Notes: generated by a model not told the origin, from the sequence alone. Positions 37,125 to 47,238 are shown, numbered from the stretch's first letter. The stretch is DNA of 64,000 bases from Shewanella marinintestina (GCF_023283845.1 NZ_JAKILC010000009.1:1-64000), one strand, 5' to 3'. A program made the numbers and translations.

Positions 37125-37735
37125 AAATCTATCTACTCGATAACTTCGACTCATTCACCTACAACCTAGTGGATCAGTTCAGAAGCCTAGGCTATGAAGT
37201 CGTGATCTACCGTAACAATGTTGATGCAGACTTTATTGCCAGCAAGCTATTAAACGAAACTGAACCTGCAGCATTAGTGTTGTCACCGGGACCTGGTGCC
37301 CCCCATGAAGCAGGCTCATTAATGGCCTTAATTGAATGTGTCGCTGGCAAAGTGCCTATGCTAGGAATTTGCCTTGGCCACCAAGCTTTAGTTGAGCATT
37401 ACGGCGGTAAAGTTGAGCGTGCAGCCCAAGTGGTGCATGGTAAAGCCAGCCCAACATTTCATAACGGTGAGGATATCTTTAGCGGCTTACCCTCGCCGCT
37501 TCCTGTAGCTCGTTATCACAGCTTAGTCGCAACCCAAGTGCCAGATTGTTTAGAAGTCATTGCCACAACTGAAGAGATGCCAATGGCGATTATTCACCGC
37601 CAAGATAAAGCGGTTGGGTTCCAGTTTCATCCAGAGTCAATTTTAACGACTTTAGGTAGCCAGTTATTAGTACAAAGCTTAGATTATTTATCACGCGCAT
37701 TGAATGAAAACAGCCAAGATAAAGACAGAGGATAA
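37121..37735 (+). CDS. trpG: Anthranilate synthase component II (glutamine amidotransferase)
   Basis: Class I glutaminase of 204 residues that supplies ammonia to TrpE. The nucleophile Cys is in GICLGHQAL (about 84), with LSPGPGAPHEAG as the oxyanion-side loop and the catalytic His-Glu in FQFHPESIL. It is a free subunit, not fused to trpD as it is in E. coli. Coupled to trpE by a 4-base overlap. Confidence 0.97.
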   Translation: MKIYLLDNFDSFTYNLVDQFRSLGYEVVIYRNNVDADFIASKLLNETEPAALVLSPGPGAPHEAGSLMALIECVAGKVPMLGICLGHQALVEHYGGKVERAAQVVHGKASPTFHNGEDIFSGLPSPLPVARYHSLVATQVPDCLEVIATTEEMPMAIIHRQDKAVGFQFHPESILTTLGSQLLVQSLDYLSRALNENSQDKDRG

Positions 37736-37739
37736 GATA

Positions 37740-38798
37740 ATGACTCAAATAGAAATCAAACCGACAGCAGCCCTTATCGAAACACTTTATCAGGGTGACA
37801 GCTTGACTCGCGCAGAAGCTAAAGCGCTATTTAGCCAAATAATTCAAGGCGAAATGAACGAAGTCACTATGGCGGGCATGCTCGTTGCCATGAAAATGCG
37901 TGGTGAAACCATTGATGAAATATCCGGTGCCGCCGATGCTCTGCGCGCTGCGGCTAAAGCTTTTCCAACGCCGAGCGAATCGACTGTAAATCAAGGTATC
38001 GTCGATATTGTTGGTACAGGCGGCGACGGTCATAACACCATTAATATCTCAACGACTGCAGCCTTTGTCGCAGCGGCTGCTGGTGCTAAGGTTGCTAAAC
38101 ACGGTAACCGCAGTGTATCGAGCAAATCCGGTTCATCTGATTTACTGGCGCAATTTGGTATCGATTTAACCATGGCACCCGAAACAGCGCGTGACTGCTT
38201 AGATGAGCTAGGTCTGTGCTTCTTATTTGCGCCCCATTATCACGGCGGCGTGGCTCATGCAGTGCCTGTACGCCAAGCACTTAAAACCCGCACGCTATTT
38301 AATGTACTAGGGCCGCTGATTAACCCATCTCGCCCTGACTTTATGTTACTTGGTGTATATAGCCCTGAACTGGTTGCACCTATTGCTGAGGTCGTAAAAG
38401 CCCTTGGCATTAAACGCGCCATGGTGGTTCACGGCAGTGGTCTTGATGAAGTGGCGCTGCACGGTGAGACCTTAGTCAATGAACTAAAAGATGGCGCAAT
38501 CAAAGAGTACCGCATTACTCCAGCGATGCTTGGTGTACCAGAAGCGCAACTAACCGATTTAGAAGGCGGCGCACCAGAAGAGAATGCCGAGTACACCCGC
38601 GCCATATTACAAGGCACAGGTAAAAGCGCCCATATGAATGCCGTTGCCATCAATGCTGGCTGCGCCCTTTATGTGGCAGGTGTTTGCGAAGACATTAAGT
38701 CAGGTACCGCGTTAGCATTAGACACCATTAACAGCGGTAAAGCCTACCAACTATTAACTCAACTTAGCGACGCTAGCCAAGCCAGTAAAGGAGCTTAA
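37740..38798 (+). CDS. trpD: Anthranilate phosphoribosyltransferase
   Basis: Enzyme of 352 residues that joins anthranilate and PRPP. The signature VGTGGDGHNTINIST (PRPP loop, about 93) is followed by KHGNRSVSSKSGSSDLL and NVLGPLINPSRP. The ATG at 37740 is preceded by AGAGGA. An in-frame ATG 12 codons upstream overlaps trpG and is less likely. It starts 4 bases after trpG. Confidence 0.97.
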   Translation: MTQIEIKPTAALIETLYQGDSLTRAEAKALFSQIIQGEMNEVTMAGMLVAMKMRGETIDEISGAADALRAAAKAFPTPSESTVNQGIVDIVGTGGDGHNTINISTTAAFVAAAAGAKVAKHGNRSVSSKSGSSDLLAQFGIDLTMAPETARDCLDELGLCFLFAPHYHGGVAHAVPVRQALKTRTLFNVLGPLINPSRPDFMLLGVYSPELVAPIAEVVKALGIKRAMVVHGSGLDEVALHGETLVNELKDGAIKEYRITPAMLGVPEAQLTDLEGGAPEENAEYTRAILQGTGKSAHMNAVAINAGCALYVAGVCEDIKSGTALALDTINSGKAYQLLTQLSDASQASKGA

Positions 38799-38799
38799 T

Positions 38800-40227
38800 G
38801 TGAGCACCGATTTAAGAGACGCACCCACAATAAAAGAAAGCAATGTATTGACTAAAATTGTCGATACCAAAGCTGCGCATATAGCCTCACTCAAGCAACG
38901 CTTTGCTGAAAATGACTTATCGCCCAAAGTGTCTGACAGAAGCTTATTTGATGCCCTTAAAGCGCCAAATGCAGGCTTTATTTTAGAATGTAAGAAAGCC
39001 AGCCCATCGAAAGGGCTGATCCGTGATGTGTTTGATGTCGACGCTATCGCCGACGTCTATAACCACTACGCAGCGGGTATTTCGGTATTAACCGACGAGC
39101 AGTTCTTCCAAGGTGATATAGATTATATCCCAAGGGTTCGTGCTCGCGTCACTCAGCCAATTTTGTGTAAAGACTTTTTCGTTGATGAATACCAAGTCAA
39201 ATTGGCCGCACATCAAGGTGCTGATGCCATTTTATTAATGCTATCGGTACTCGATGACAGCCGTTATCAAGCCTTAGCCACCGAAGCAGCTAAATATCAA
39301 CTCGATATTTTAACTGAAGTCAGCAATGAAGCTGAGCTGACTCGCGCCATTGCGCTAAATGCCAAGATCATTGGGATTAATAACCGTAACCTGCGCGACC
39401 TGTCTACCGATCTGGCAACAACTGAAGAGCTTGCACCGCATATTCCCGCCGACAGAGTGGTGATTAGCGAATCAGGTATTTATAACCAAGCCCAAGTTCG
39501 CCGTTTAGCACCTTTAGTGGATGGCTTCTTAGTTGGCAGCTCATTAATGGCAGAAGATGATTTAGACCTTGCTTGCCGGACATTAACCTTTGGCCATAAC
39601 AAGGTGTGCGGTTTAACTCGCCTTGAAGATATGCTGGCAGCGGCAAAAGCCGGTGCCATTTATGGCGGCCTTATCTTTGCGCAAAAATCACCACGTGCAG
39701 TAACCGCCGAGCAGGCCAAAGAGCTAGTTGAACAGTTGACGCAAAGTGGCGCTAAACTCAATTTAGTTGGCGTGTTTGTTAATGAAGCAGCTGACATGAT
39801 TGCCAAACTCGCAGTTGAATTAAATCTATTTGCCGTGCAACTGCACGGTAAAGAAACCGCCCTCGAAATTGATGCCTTAAAAGCAATCTTAGCCACACAC
39901 AACAGCCACACTCAAATATGGAAAGCAGTTGCGGTCGATGTAGCAAGTGACAATCAATTAGACATTCCTGCAGGTATTGACCGCGTTGTGTTTGATAGTA
40001 AATCTGATGGTCAATTTGGCGGAACAGGCCAAAGCTTCGATTGGCAAAAGACACTCCCGAGTAAAGAGCTAGCACTTCTGGCAGGTGGACTTAGTCCAGA
40101 AAATGCAGCGTTAGCCGCTAGCCAAGGATTTTATGGCTTAGATTTTAACTCAGGCCTTGAGCAAAGCCCTGGCATTAAAGATCCTAGCAAAATTAGCGCA
40201 GCATTTAAGCTTTTGCGTCAGTACTAA
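38800..40227 (+). CDS. trpCF: Bifunctional indole-3-glycerol-phosphate synthase / phosphoribosylanthranilate isomerase
   Basis: Fused enzyme of 475 residues. The N-terminal IGPS domain (about 15-270) shows ECKKASPSKGLI, KDFFVDEYQV, INNRNLRDL and SESGI. The C-terminal PRAI domain (about 270-475) shows KVCGLTRLED with the catalytic Cys, VFVNEA and GLDFNSGLE with the catalytic Asp. Together they convert PRA to indole-3-glycerol phosphate. The start is GTG at 38800 with AGGAG before it, one base after the trpD stop. The fusion is usual for enteric-type gammaproteobacteria. Confidence 0.97.
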   Translation: MSTDLRDAPTIKESNVLTKIVDTKAAHIASLKQRFAENDLSPKVSDRSLFDALKAPNAGFILECKKASPSKGLIRDVFDVDAIADVYNHYAAGISVLTDEQFFQGDIDYIPRVRARVTQPILCKDFFVDEYQVKLAAHQGADAILLMLSVLDDSRYQALATEAAKYQLDILTEVSNEAELTRAIALNAKIIGINNRNLRDLSTDLATTEELAPHIPADRVVISESGIYNQAQVRRLAPLVDGFLVGSSLMAEDDLDLACRTLTFGHNKVCGLTRLEDMLAAAKAGAIYGGLIFAQKSPRAVTAEQAKELVEQLTQSGAKLNLVGVFVNEAADMIAKLAVELNLFAVQLHGKETALEIDALKAILATHNSHTQIWKAVAVDVASDNQLDIPAGIDRVVFDSKSDGQFGGTGQSFDWQKTLPSKELALLAGGLSPENAALAASQGFYGLDFNSGLEQSPGIKDPSKISAAFKLLRQY

Positions 40228-40322
40228 ACTGAGCAGAACTGAAGCAAACTAAACCAAACAAAATTATCGTCATATGCCCCAAGCGCCTGTGACCACAAAT
40301 TGAAAAGAAATAGGATAAGAAT

Positions 40323-41522
40323 ATGAGTAAGTTAAACCCATACTTTGGGGAATACGGTGGTATGTACGTACCGCAGATTTTAATGCCAGCGCTTAAGCAA
40401 CTTGAAAGCGCTTTTATTGAAGCCCAAGAAGATGAAAGTTTTCAGCAGGAATTTACCGAGCTATTAAAGAACTATGCCGGTCGTCCAACCGCGTTGACCT
40501 TAACGCGCAATTTAAGCCCTAACCCGCTAACTAAAATCTATCTAAAGCGTGAAGATTTGCTACACGGCGGCGCTCACAAGACTAACCAGGTACTAGGTCA
40601 GGCATTACTCGCTAAGCGCATGGGCAAAAAAGAGATCATTGCTGAAACAGGTGCGGGGCAACACGGCGTAGCTACCGCCCTAGCCTGCGCTTTACTGGGG
40701 CTTAAATGTAAAGTGTACATGGGCGCCAAAGATGTTGAGCGTCAATCACCAAACGTATTTAGAATGAAACTCATGGGCGCAGAGGTTATTCCGGTAACAT
40801 CGGGGTCAGCTACCCTAAAAGATGCCTGTAACGAAGCGATGCGCGACTGGTCTGGTAGCTACGATAAAGCCCACTACCTACTTGGTACGGCAGCAGGTCC
40901 ACACCCATTCCCAACAATTGTGCGTGAATTCCAGCGTATGATTGGTGAAGAAACTAAGTGTCAAATTCTTGAGCGTGAGGGTCGTTTGCCGGATGCGGTT
41001 ATCGCCTGTGTTGGCGGTGGTTCAAACGCAATTGGTATGTTTGCCGACTTTATTGACGAAGAAGAGGTCGCTTTGATTGGTGTTGAGCCTGCCGGTAAAG
41101 GCATTGATACCCCTATGCATGGCGCGCCGCTAAAACACGGTAAAACCGGTATTTTCTTTGGTATGAAAGCGCCGCTAATGCAAGACAGTGAAGGCCAAAT
41201 CGAGGAATCTTACTCAGTGTCAGCCGGTCTTGACTTCCCATCGGTTGGGCCGCAGCACGCGCACCTTGCCGCAACAGGCCGCGCGACTTACGAATCGGCT
41301 ACCGATGATGAAGCACTAGAAGCATTCCAGTTATTGGCACGCAGTGAAGGCATTATCCCAGCACTTGAATCTGCTCATGCCTTAGCTTATGCAGTAAAAC
41401 TTGCCAAAGAGGCGACCAAAGAAACCATTTTAGTGGTTAACCTGTCTGGCCGCGGCGACAAAGATATCTTCACTGTTGCGGACATCCTTGAAGAGCAACA
41501 AACTAACAAGCAAAACAACTAG
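40323..41522 (+). CDS. trpB: Tryptophan synthase beta chain
   Basis: PLP enzyme of 399 residues that joins indole and serine. The PLP Lys lies in [13 protein letters not shown] (about 88), the substrate loop is [10 protein letters not shown], and the phosphate-binding loop is [21 protein letters not shown] is the C-terminal signature. It works as an alpha2-beta2 complex with TrpA, and the alpha and beta genes are separated by only 10 bases. A 95-base gap separates it from trpCF. Confidence 0.98.
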   Translation: MSKLNPYFGEYGGMYVPQILMPALKQLESAFIEAQEDESFQQEFTELLKNYAGRPTALTLTRNLSPNPLTKIYLKREDLLHGGAHKTNQVLGQALLAKRMGKKEIIAETGAGQHGVATALACALLGLKCKVYMGAKDVERQSPNVFRMKLMGAEVIPVTSGSATLKDACNEAMRDWSGSYDKAHYLLGTAAGPHPFPTIVREFQRMIGEETKCQILEREGRLPDAVIACVGGGSNAIGMFADFIDEEEVALIGVEPAGKGIDTPMHGAPLKHGKTGIFFGMKAPLMQDSEGQIEESYSVSAGLDFPSVGPQHAHLAATGRATYESATDDEALEAFQLLARSEGIIPALESAHALAYAVKLAKEATKETILVVNLSGRGDKDIFTVADILEEQQTNKQNN

Positions 41523-41532
41523 GAGAGTGGCA

Positions 41533-42342
41533 ATGAGTCAACGTTACCAGGCAGCCTTTGCCGCCCTAAATGAAAAAAACCAAGGCGCATTTGTGCCATT
41601 CGTTACCTTAGGTGATCCATCGCCTGAACTATCGCTTAAAATCATCGACACCTTAGTCGAAAACGGTGCCGATGCCCTAGAACTCGGCTTCCCGTTTTCA
41701 GACCCACTCGCCGACGGCCCTGTTATCCAAGGCGCTAATTTACGCTCTTTGGATGCTGGTACCACACCAAGTCAGTGTTTTGAGATGTTAGCCAGCATCC
41801 GTGCTAAGTACCCAGACTTACCAATTGGTCTGCTACTGTACGCTAACCTAGTGTTCGCGAATGGCGTCGATACCTTTTACGCCAAATGCCAAGCTGCTGG
41901 TGTTGATTCAGTATTGATTGCTGATGTACCAGTTGAAGAAGCTGCGCCATTTATCGAGTCAGCAAAAGCTCACGGCGTATGTCCAATTTTTATCGCGCCG
42001 CCAAATGCTAATAGCGATACGCTTAAGCAAGTTAGCGAGAAAGGTGAAGGTTATACTTACCTATTATCGCGCGCAGGTGTAACAGGCACAGAGTCAAAAG
42101 CGGGTATGCCTATTACCGATATTCTCAATCGCCTAAAAGAGTTTAATGGCGCGCCGCCACTACTCGGTTTTGGTATTGCCGAACCCGCTCAAGTAAAAGC
42201 TGCTATTGATGCGGGCGCTGCTGGCGCTATTTCAGGTTCTGCGGTAGTAAAAATCATTGAAGCGAATAAAGACAACGAGTCTGCGCTGTTAAGCGCCCTT
42301 GCTGAATTTACACGCAATATGAAAGCGGCAACAGCTCGTTAA
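41533..42342 (+). CDS. trpA: Tryptophan synthase alpha chain
   Basis: TIM-barrel subunit of 269 residues that releases indole from indole-3-glycerol phosphate and channels it to Trp[19 protein letters not shown] carries the catalytic Glu and Asp. [11 protein letters not shown] and [11 protein letters not shown] bind phosphate. The ATG at 41533 is preceded by AGGAG (41521-41525). A longer in-frame reading overlapping trpB is not supported. Last gene of the operon, followed by a terminator. Confidence 0.98.
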   Translation: MSQRYQAAFAALNEKNQGAFVPFVTLGDPSPELSLKIIDTLVENGADALELGFPFSDPLADGPVIQGANLRSLDAGTTPSQCFEMLASIRAKYPDLPIGLLLYANLVFANGVDTFYAKCQAAGVDSVLIADVPVEEAAPFIESAKAHGVCPIFIAPPNANSDTLKQVSEKGEGYTYLLSRAGVTGTESKAGMPITDILNRLKEFNGAPPLLGFGIAEPAQVKAAIDAGAAGAISGSAVVKIIEANKDNESALLSALAEFTRNMKAATAR

Positions 42343-42381
42343 TTTATAATCGAACAATCCCTAGCGAAGAGTTACAGATAT

Positions 42382-42409
42382 AAAAATAGCGCCTTATGGC
42401 GCTATTTTT
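42382..42409. terminator. Terminator of the trp operon, bidirectional
   Basis: AAAAATAGCGCC-TTAT-GGCGCTATTTTT, symmetrical, between the convergent trpA and arylsulfotransferase genes. Confidence 0.9.
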
Positions 42410-42489
42410 ATTTGTCAGCTCGATTCTGTAACCGATTAATTCAGCATTGAATCATTTAAGCATTTCACTGTTATTTCAAAATCTCACTC

Positions 42490-44295
42490 TTATTTCAACA
42501 TCTCATTAGCGCGAATAACCTGAGCGCGGTAACCGGTCGCAAACATATCATGGCTGTCGATATTGATGCGAACAGCAGGCTTAGTTTCGCCGTATCTGTG
42601 CTCAACCAAGATAGATTGCACCTTACCTGTGGTGTCATCCATCTTTAAGTTACCGTAACCACCACCTAAACCAAACAGGCCGGCAGAAGCGAAGTAGCTC
42701 ATCATGCTATCTTTATCCGCTTGGTATTTAACGATAGATGTCACCGGTGAGTAGCCTTCATAACCCAGCTCATCTTTACCGTATTCCCAGACTTGCTGAA
42801 CCGTCATGTTTTGCTCATCGATTTTATACTCAACTGAGCGAGAGTACTTTTCGTTGGCAAACATCGGCTGACCTAAGTCACGACCATCGCCATTATCAAA
42901 CACGGTCAAGGTACCCTTTTCTGGGACTAAATAAGCTGTGTGTGATGTCCAACTAAAGTCAAAGTCTTTGTCCTGACATGCCCCTTTCTCGTTACACCAA
43001 ATTGGTTCACCGTCAGCGGTAATAGGCTTTAGTAATTTATCTTGAAACTTTTCGCTCCAGCCCTTGCTGGCACTTAAGATCCATTTCACTTGCTTGTCAC
43101 GACCAATTTTAATCACCGCCGACTGATGACGTGAGCTGATAATAATGCTGTCATCTGTTGGATCATATTCAATCGAGTTTACATGGGCCCAGTTACGACC
43201 TGTCTCAACGCCGTGAATATCGCCATACGGCGCCTTGGCTAAGTCTTCTTCTGTGGTTTGGTGCCCGGCATCGTCAAGGTTAATGTTCAAACAAACCGCA
43301 CCAGCATCAAGCGATAACAGCGCTGCATCACGCATAGGATCTAAGATGGTGTTCAGATCCCAGTAATCCACCAGCTTACCTGTGTTATCTACTTCTATAA
43401 TCTGATCGCGCACAGTATTAACTAGGCGACCATCAGCGGTGCGGTAATCTTTGGCTGCTGCGCGGATAAACACGTTACCGTTAGCGCCTTCGAGACCTTC
43501 ATGAGAGGCATCGATAAAGTTACCCGGTAGACTATGCTCAGAGATCATCCGTCCCATGATCGACATTTTCTTCCAGCCTTGGCCCTGTACCCACACCATA
43601 TTGCCGTCTTTAGTGACGTTCATACCCATAGCATAACCTGCGTTATCGTAGGTCTTAGCGTCATGAGTGGTATAAGGGTTCATATACCAGCGAATATCAC
43701 CCGCGGTATCGATAATAAAGAAGCCTGGCTTACCGTCCCAAGAAAAAGCGCCTGGTGCATCAGAGTTATTGTGCATCAGTGGCGCAGCTTTACCGTCGGC
43801 ATTGGTCCAGTTAACAAAATACAGTCTATCTTTAAAGTCGGCATCTACGTGCTCAACCTCGACAAGTGGCGCTTTTGCCCACTGGCTTTCAGAAAAGCCC
43901 ATGTCGATATCAGGTGTCAGCATTTGATAATCATGAGATTTTTGCTCACCGTTCTCGGTCCACTTCACGGTAAACTTATTCATAAATGCTGGGTAAAGAC
44001 CAAAAATAGGCACGCCACCTTCATCCATCACCCGCATATCATCGACCTGATAAGTCAGGCTTACACCGTCTGCATCATTAGCATGCACAGTGACTTCTAC
44101 GCCCGAAATAGTATGCCCCGCTAAAGTGACGAGAGCGGTAAGTGGCGCATTTTCATAAGGGTTATGAATGATATAACCTAAAGGCGCCCCTTCGACAGGT
44201 TTAGGCTTCATACCATCGATAGAAGCAAAGGTTTGTGCTGAGCACAAACTTAAAGACAAGGCTAACGCCGAAAGAAGCAAAGCTGGTTTAGACAT
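42490..44295 (-). CDS. assT: Periplasmic arylsulfate sulfotransferase
   Basis: Exported enzyme of 601 residues that moves sulfuryl groups between phenolic compounds through a sulfo-histidine intermediate (established for E. coli AssT). The signal peptide ends near residue 24 (SAQTFA). A small N-terminal beta domain is followed by a six-bladed propeller. Candidate catalytic residues are the His in DASHEGLEG, NWAHVNSIEYDP and SRHQSAVIKIG (the sulfated His) and the Arg beside it. The WCNEKGACQDKDF cysteine pair matches the conserved disulfide. Unlike in E. coli, no dsbL/dsbI pair adjoins it. Confidence 0.93.
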   Translation of the reverse strand: MSKPALLLSALALSLSLCSAQTFASIDGMKPKPVEGAPLGYIIHNPYENAPLTALVTLAGHTISGVEVTVHANDADGVSLTYQVDDMRVMDEGGVPIFGLYPAFMNKFTVKWTENGEQKSHDYQMLTPDIDMGFSESQWAKAPLVEVEHVDADFKDRLYFVNWTNADGKAAPLMHNNSDAPGAFSWDGKPGFFIIDTAGDIRWYMNPYTTHDAKTYDNAGYAMGMNVTKDGNMVWVQGQGWKKMSIMGRMISEHSLPGNFIDASHEGLEGANGNVFIRAAAKDYRTADGRLVNTVRDQIIEVDNTGKLVDYWDLNTILDPMRDAALLSLDAGAVCLNINLDDAGHQTTEEDLAKAPYGDIHGVETGRNWAHVNSIEYDPTDDSIIISSRHQSAVIKIGRDKQVKWILSASKGWSEKFQDKLLKPITADGEPIWCNEKGACQDKDFDFSWTSHTAYLVPEKGTLTVFDNGDGRDLGQPMFANEKYSRSVEYKIDEQNMTVQQVWEYGKDELGYEGYSPVTSIVKYQADKDSMMSYFASAGLFGLGGGYGNLKMDDTTGKVQSILVEHRYGETKPAVRINIDSHDMFATGYRAQVIRANEMLK

Positions 44296-44414
44296 TGAAA
44301 ATTAACTCAACAGTACGGAAACTGAAGCAGATTATAATCAGCTAATGCAAAAAAAACTGTCAGAGAATTAACACTATAGTGAGTATATTTTGAGTTTGAT
44401 TAGCCGATCACGGT

Positions 44415-44588
44415 TTAAGGCTTTTGTTTGCACTGGTTGCAACTTTTACAGCTGCTAGCGGTCTTCACCCGTGCCGTCTTGCCGACAAAGTCTTGGTTTA
44501 CTGGCGTTGACAGCAAAATGACGGCAAGTAAAAAATAGAGAGGAAAGTAAGAAGAAGTATTGAGTAAGACTTTAAATAGAGCATTCAA
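44415..44588 (-). CDS. Possible small Cys-rich exported protein upstream of assT
   Basis: A 57-codon ORF starting at TTG 44588 (no ATG is available; GGGGA lies about 10 bases upstream). It encodes a hydrophobic N-terminal segment (YFPLYFLLAVILLSTPV) followed by a short basic tail with three clustered cysteines, ASSCKSCNQCKQKP. It lies 119 bases upstream of assT on the same strand. The signal-then-CxxCxxC layout is unlikely to be random, but the unusual start and small size leave it uncertain. I do not recognise a family. A second overlapping frame offers a 28-codon ATG ORF and is less convincing. Confidence 0.35.
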   Translation of the reverse strand: MNALFKVLLNTSSYFPLYFLLAVILLSTPVNQDFVGKTARVKTASSCKSCNQCKQKP

Positions 44589-44648
44589 AACCTGTGAATC
44601 CCCAAATAGCCCTTAGCTAAGACTCATCATTTGCAACTGACGCTACAA

Positions 44649-44954
44649 TTATTCTTCATCGTTAATCGCAACACCATATTTTTTGAAATACCAAATAGCT
44701 AAAGGGATCTCAATTAAGGCATAAATAATCAAAGTGAACCAAAACCAGTTTGTGCTAAAAAGGAGTAGACTGAACTCATAACCTGAACCCCAATATTGAG
44801 TCCCAACGAGCGTAAATACAAATGCAGAACACACTAGATCGCACATTGAAATTTTATTGAAATTATTACCTGCAACTTTAGGATAAATCGACAAGTAACC
44901 AAGAGCTAAAGCTGCTGCAACCAAAGCTATAATCAAAAATTCAGCTGTTCCCAT
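44649..44954 (-). CDS. Hypothetical membrane protein
   Basis: Protein of 101 residues that I do not recognise. It has three hydrophobic stretches: FLIIALVAAALALGYLSIYP, LVCSAFVFTLVGTQYWGSG and a third around FWFTLIIYALIEIPLAIWYF. The third is followed by a charged tail (KKYGVAINDEE). AGGAAAGAG precedes the ATG, which supports translation. The gene is AT-rich and opens an AT-rich patch that runs to about 46.4 kb. Confidence 0.7.
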   Translation of the reverse strand: MGTAEFLIIALVAAALALGYLSIYPKVAGNNFNKISMCDLVCSAFVFTLVGTQYWGSGYEFSLLLFSTNWFWFTLIIYALIEIPLAIWYFKKYGVAINDEE

Positions 44955-45404
44955 TTACTCTTTCCTACCAATAAATAATGAATATGCTGTATCATATATT
45001 GTTAGTAATGAATGAACAAACCAATAAAATAGAATCATGATATCTTGAACTTAAATAATGTCAGGAAATAAACAATTAATAGTTACCCAGTTCTTGACGT
45101 CTAGCAACAACATAGCACTATCATTGACTCTATGGTTCACACCACACTTAACCAGTAGCAAACTATAATAGAGTTCTATATAAGGCATTACACAGATTTA
45201 ACTCTGAGCATAATTTATACCATTCAAAAAAATGAATAAAATAACACATCTACAATAACCAATTAATATAGCCTCAATTTGAAACAACCATATAAACTTA
45301 ATGGAATTTAAAGACTAATGATAAATTTTGGACTAGAAATAAATAGAATTAATTCATCTATAAAATAACCATAAAAATATGATATTTAAATAGAAAAATA
45401 TAAA
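44955..45404. other. AT-rich intergenic region
   Basis: A 450-base stretch of very AT-rich DNA without a credible ORF or hairpin. It separates two hypothetical genes of unknown origin. Confidence 0.5.
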
Positions 45405-45899
45405 CTAGTTCGATGTTATAAAAGTATTGGATTTGACTTCCAATTGAATAAATGAACGTTCTCTACCGTTCATTATTTGCTCTAGAACAACTACGCTCTG
45501 ATCATGGTTTACGCCAATCCAAAGCATACCAACACATTCGCCTTGCAAGATACACTGATAGGATGATAGCTCGCTTTGTCTAAACTCCCTCGTTTCGTAG
45601 CCATCATTAATTAAATAATCTTGAATTTCTACATAATCACTTTGAAAGCTATCACTAAAGGCTGAATACTCGTAACTCGTCATCAAGATTTTGACTAAGC
45701 CATTATCAGGCTTTTGTACTAGTTCATAATTTTTGGCTATTGAAAGCGGCTCTGGCACACTATTTGTTACTACTTTATAATAATCGTTTAGCTTAGTTAA
45801 CTCGCCATACTTATCAATACTTTCACCCCAATCAACACCAAAAAGTGCCGCAGGCGCATAAAATGGTACCAATACAAGTATTAGAATAAATACTCTCAT
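45405..45899 (-). CDS. Hypothetical exported protein
   Basis: Protein of 164 residues that I do not recognise. A signal peptide (MRVFILILVLVPFYAPAALF) precedes a mature part with one Cys pair (YQCILQGECVG) that could form a disulfide. The start at 45899 has GGAG five bases upstream. A longer reading from 45950 puts a charged leader before the signal and is not favoured. AT-rich like its surroundings, possibly acquired. Confidence 0.7.
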   Translation of the reverse strand: MRVFILILVLVPFYAPAALFGVDWGESIDKYGELTKLNDYYKVVTNSVPEPLSIAKNYELVQKPDNGLVKILMTSYEYSAFSDSFQSDYVEIQDYLINDGYETREFRQSELSSYQCILQGECVGMLWIGVNHDQSVVVLEQIMNGRERSFIQLEVKSNTFITSN

Positions 45900-46439
45900 T
45901 AAAACTCCATGTAATGATTTAAAAACAAAAAAATAGCTAAGCGCACTCAAACCACACTCCTAAAATAAATTTAAAGACGTAATTTAAATAATCGCTAGAT
46001 AAGTAAAAATAAATATAAACTCGGTGAGTGCTCATTAAGATACAAACAAATGCATTATTAATAGATGATTTATTTAGATCAGAATTATTAAACCCTTAAC
46101 TTTTCTGTTCAACTATATCGATACATTATAATTAGAACTGATTTAATATATAGCAAATGGAATTTAATGCTCTTATTTACCCAATAAGTCATACAGTGAA
46201 TAAAGCTAATTTGGAAATCATCTCTTCAAGAGAGGTTTGACCACTGATACGACCTAAATGAGGCGCAATTGTAACCTGCACTGATACAAAATTAAACAGA
46301 TTTAAGCAAAAGTTTACAATGCTAGTGAAAATCTCTTTTCGCGACCTAAAACAGCAAAGGTATCCAACAAGTAAATGAAATCAATCTATGACTGCGATTC
46401 GATAGCCTCACTCATGGACAATCACTGGCTCAATGATAT
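45900..46439. other. AT-rich intergenic region
   Basis: About 540 bases without a convincing gene. A minus-strand frame around 46190-46380 has no plausible start codon and is not called. Confidence 0.45.
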
Positions 46440-46464
46440 AAAGCGCAGCCATCAGCTACGCTTT
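46440..46464 (-). terminator. Possible terminator of the porin-like gene
   Basis: On the minus strand AAAGCGTAGC-TGATG-GCTGCGCTTT (one G-T pair) lies 16 bases after the stop. The T tract is short. Confidence 0.45.
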
Positions 46465-46479
46465 GACATCCAAAGTAAC

Positions 46480-47238
46480 TTAGAAACGACCTACTAGGCC
46501 TAAGCCTAGGCCAACACCGTCGTAATCTGAATCTAATACTTTAGAAATTTGGAAGTTAGCTGAAATGCCATCGGTAATACGTAACCAATAAGCTGTACGC
46601 ACATCAAAAGCATCATCATTATCACTATCTGTGTAACCTGCGCCAACAGACCAAGCATTATTGATATACCAATCAGCGCCTACATTTAGCACATCATCAA
46701 ATTCGTTATGTGCCCAGCTAGCATTCAAATCGATGCCAGCTGTAGATTGCAGAGCGATGTAGCTACGTACCTTTAGACCGTATGTTTCGGTGAAGTTATC
46801 ATCACCATCTTGATAAAATGCAGAAACTGCAGAGCTATCATTAAAGTAATAACCCACTTCAGCACCATAGGTGTTGAAGTCATAACTTGCTACATCAAAT
46901 TTTTGATAATTAGCACCAACGAACCAGTTAGATCCAAGCACAAATGTGCCATCAACACCGTAACTATCGCTATCTGCTGGATCGAAATTTTGGTAATTTG
47001 CACCGATATTTGATTCTTGTGCTAAAAAGCCGTTCAGTGCGTAAGGTGCTTTACTTTGCTCTACACTTTCAAAGTAATAACGATAATTCGCGTTCCAAAG
47101 ACCGTCGCTCACTTCTTCTGAATTAGTTGTATAACTAAGACCTGCTTCGTGTTGATAATTATTATCTTGAGCTGCTACAGCGCTTAGGCTTGTAAGACTT
47201 AAAAGAATGGCTAAAGCAGTGGTTGTTTGTCTCATCAA
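46480..47238 (-). CDS. Putative porin-like outer-membrane beta-barrel protein
   Basis: Protein of 252 residues. The signal peptide ends near residue 23 (SAVAA/QDNN). The mature part is built of alternating amphipathic strands rich in Tyr, Gly, Asn and Asp (NWFVGANYQKFDV, NAWSVGAGYTDSDND). It ends GLVGRF with the C-terminal Phe expected of outer-membrane barrels. It resembles the YfaZ/putative-porin type found in Shewanella. Substrate and regulation are unknown. About 12 strands would fit the length. Confidence 0.8.
   Translation of the reverse strand: MMRQTTTALAILLSLTSLSAVAAQDNNYQHEAGLSYTTNSEEVSDGLWNANYRYYFESVEQSKAPYALNGFLAQESNIGANYQNFDPADSDSYGVDGTFVLGSNWFVGANYQKFDVASYDFNTYGAEVGYYFNDSSAVSAFYQDGDDNFTETYGLKVRSYIALQSTAGIDLNASWAHNEFDDVLNVGADWYINNAWSVGAGYTDSDNDDAFDVRTAYWLRITDGISANFQISKVLDSDYDGVGLGLGLVGRF

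Noticed and set aside
46190..46380. Minus-strand open frame ending with the residues GRISGQTSLEEMISK and a short tail
   Set aside because: The frame looks protein-like at the end but has no ATG and no ribosome site. It could be a remnant, but this cannot be supported from one sequence.
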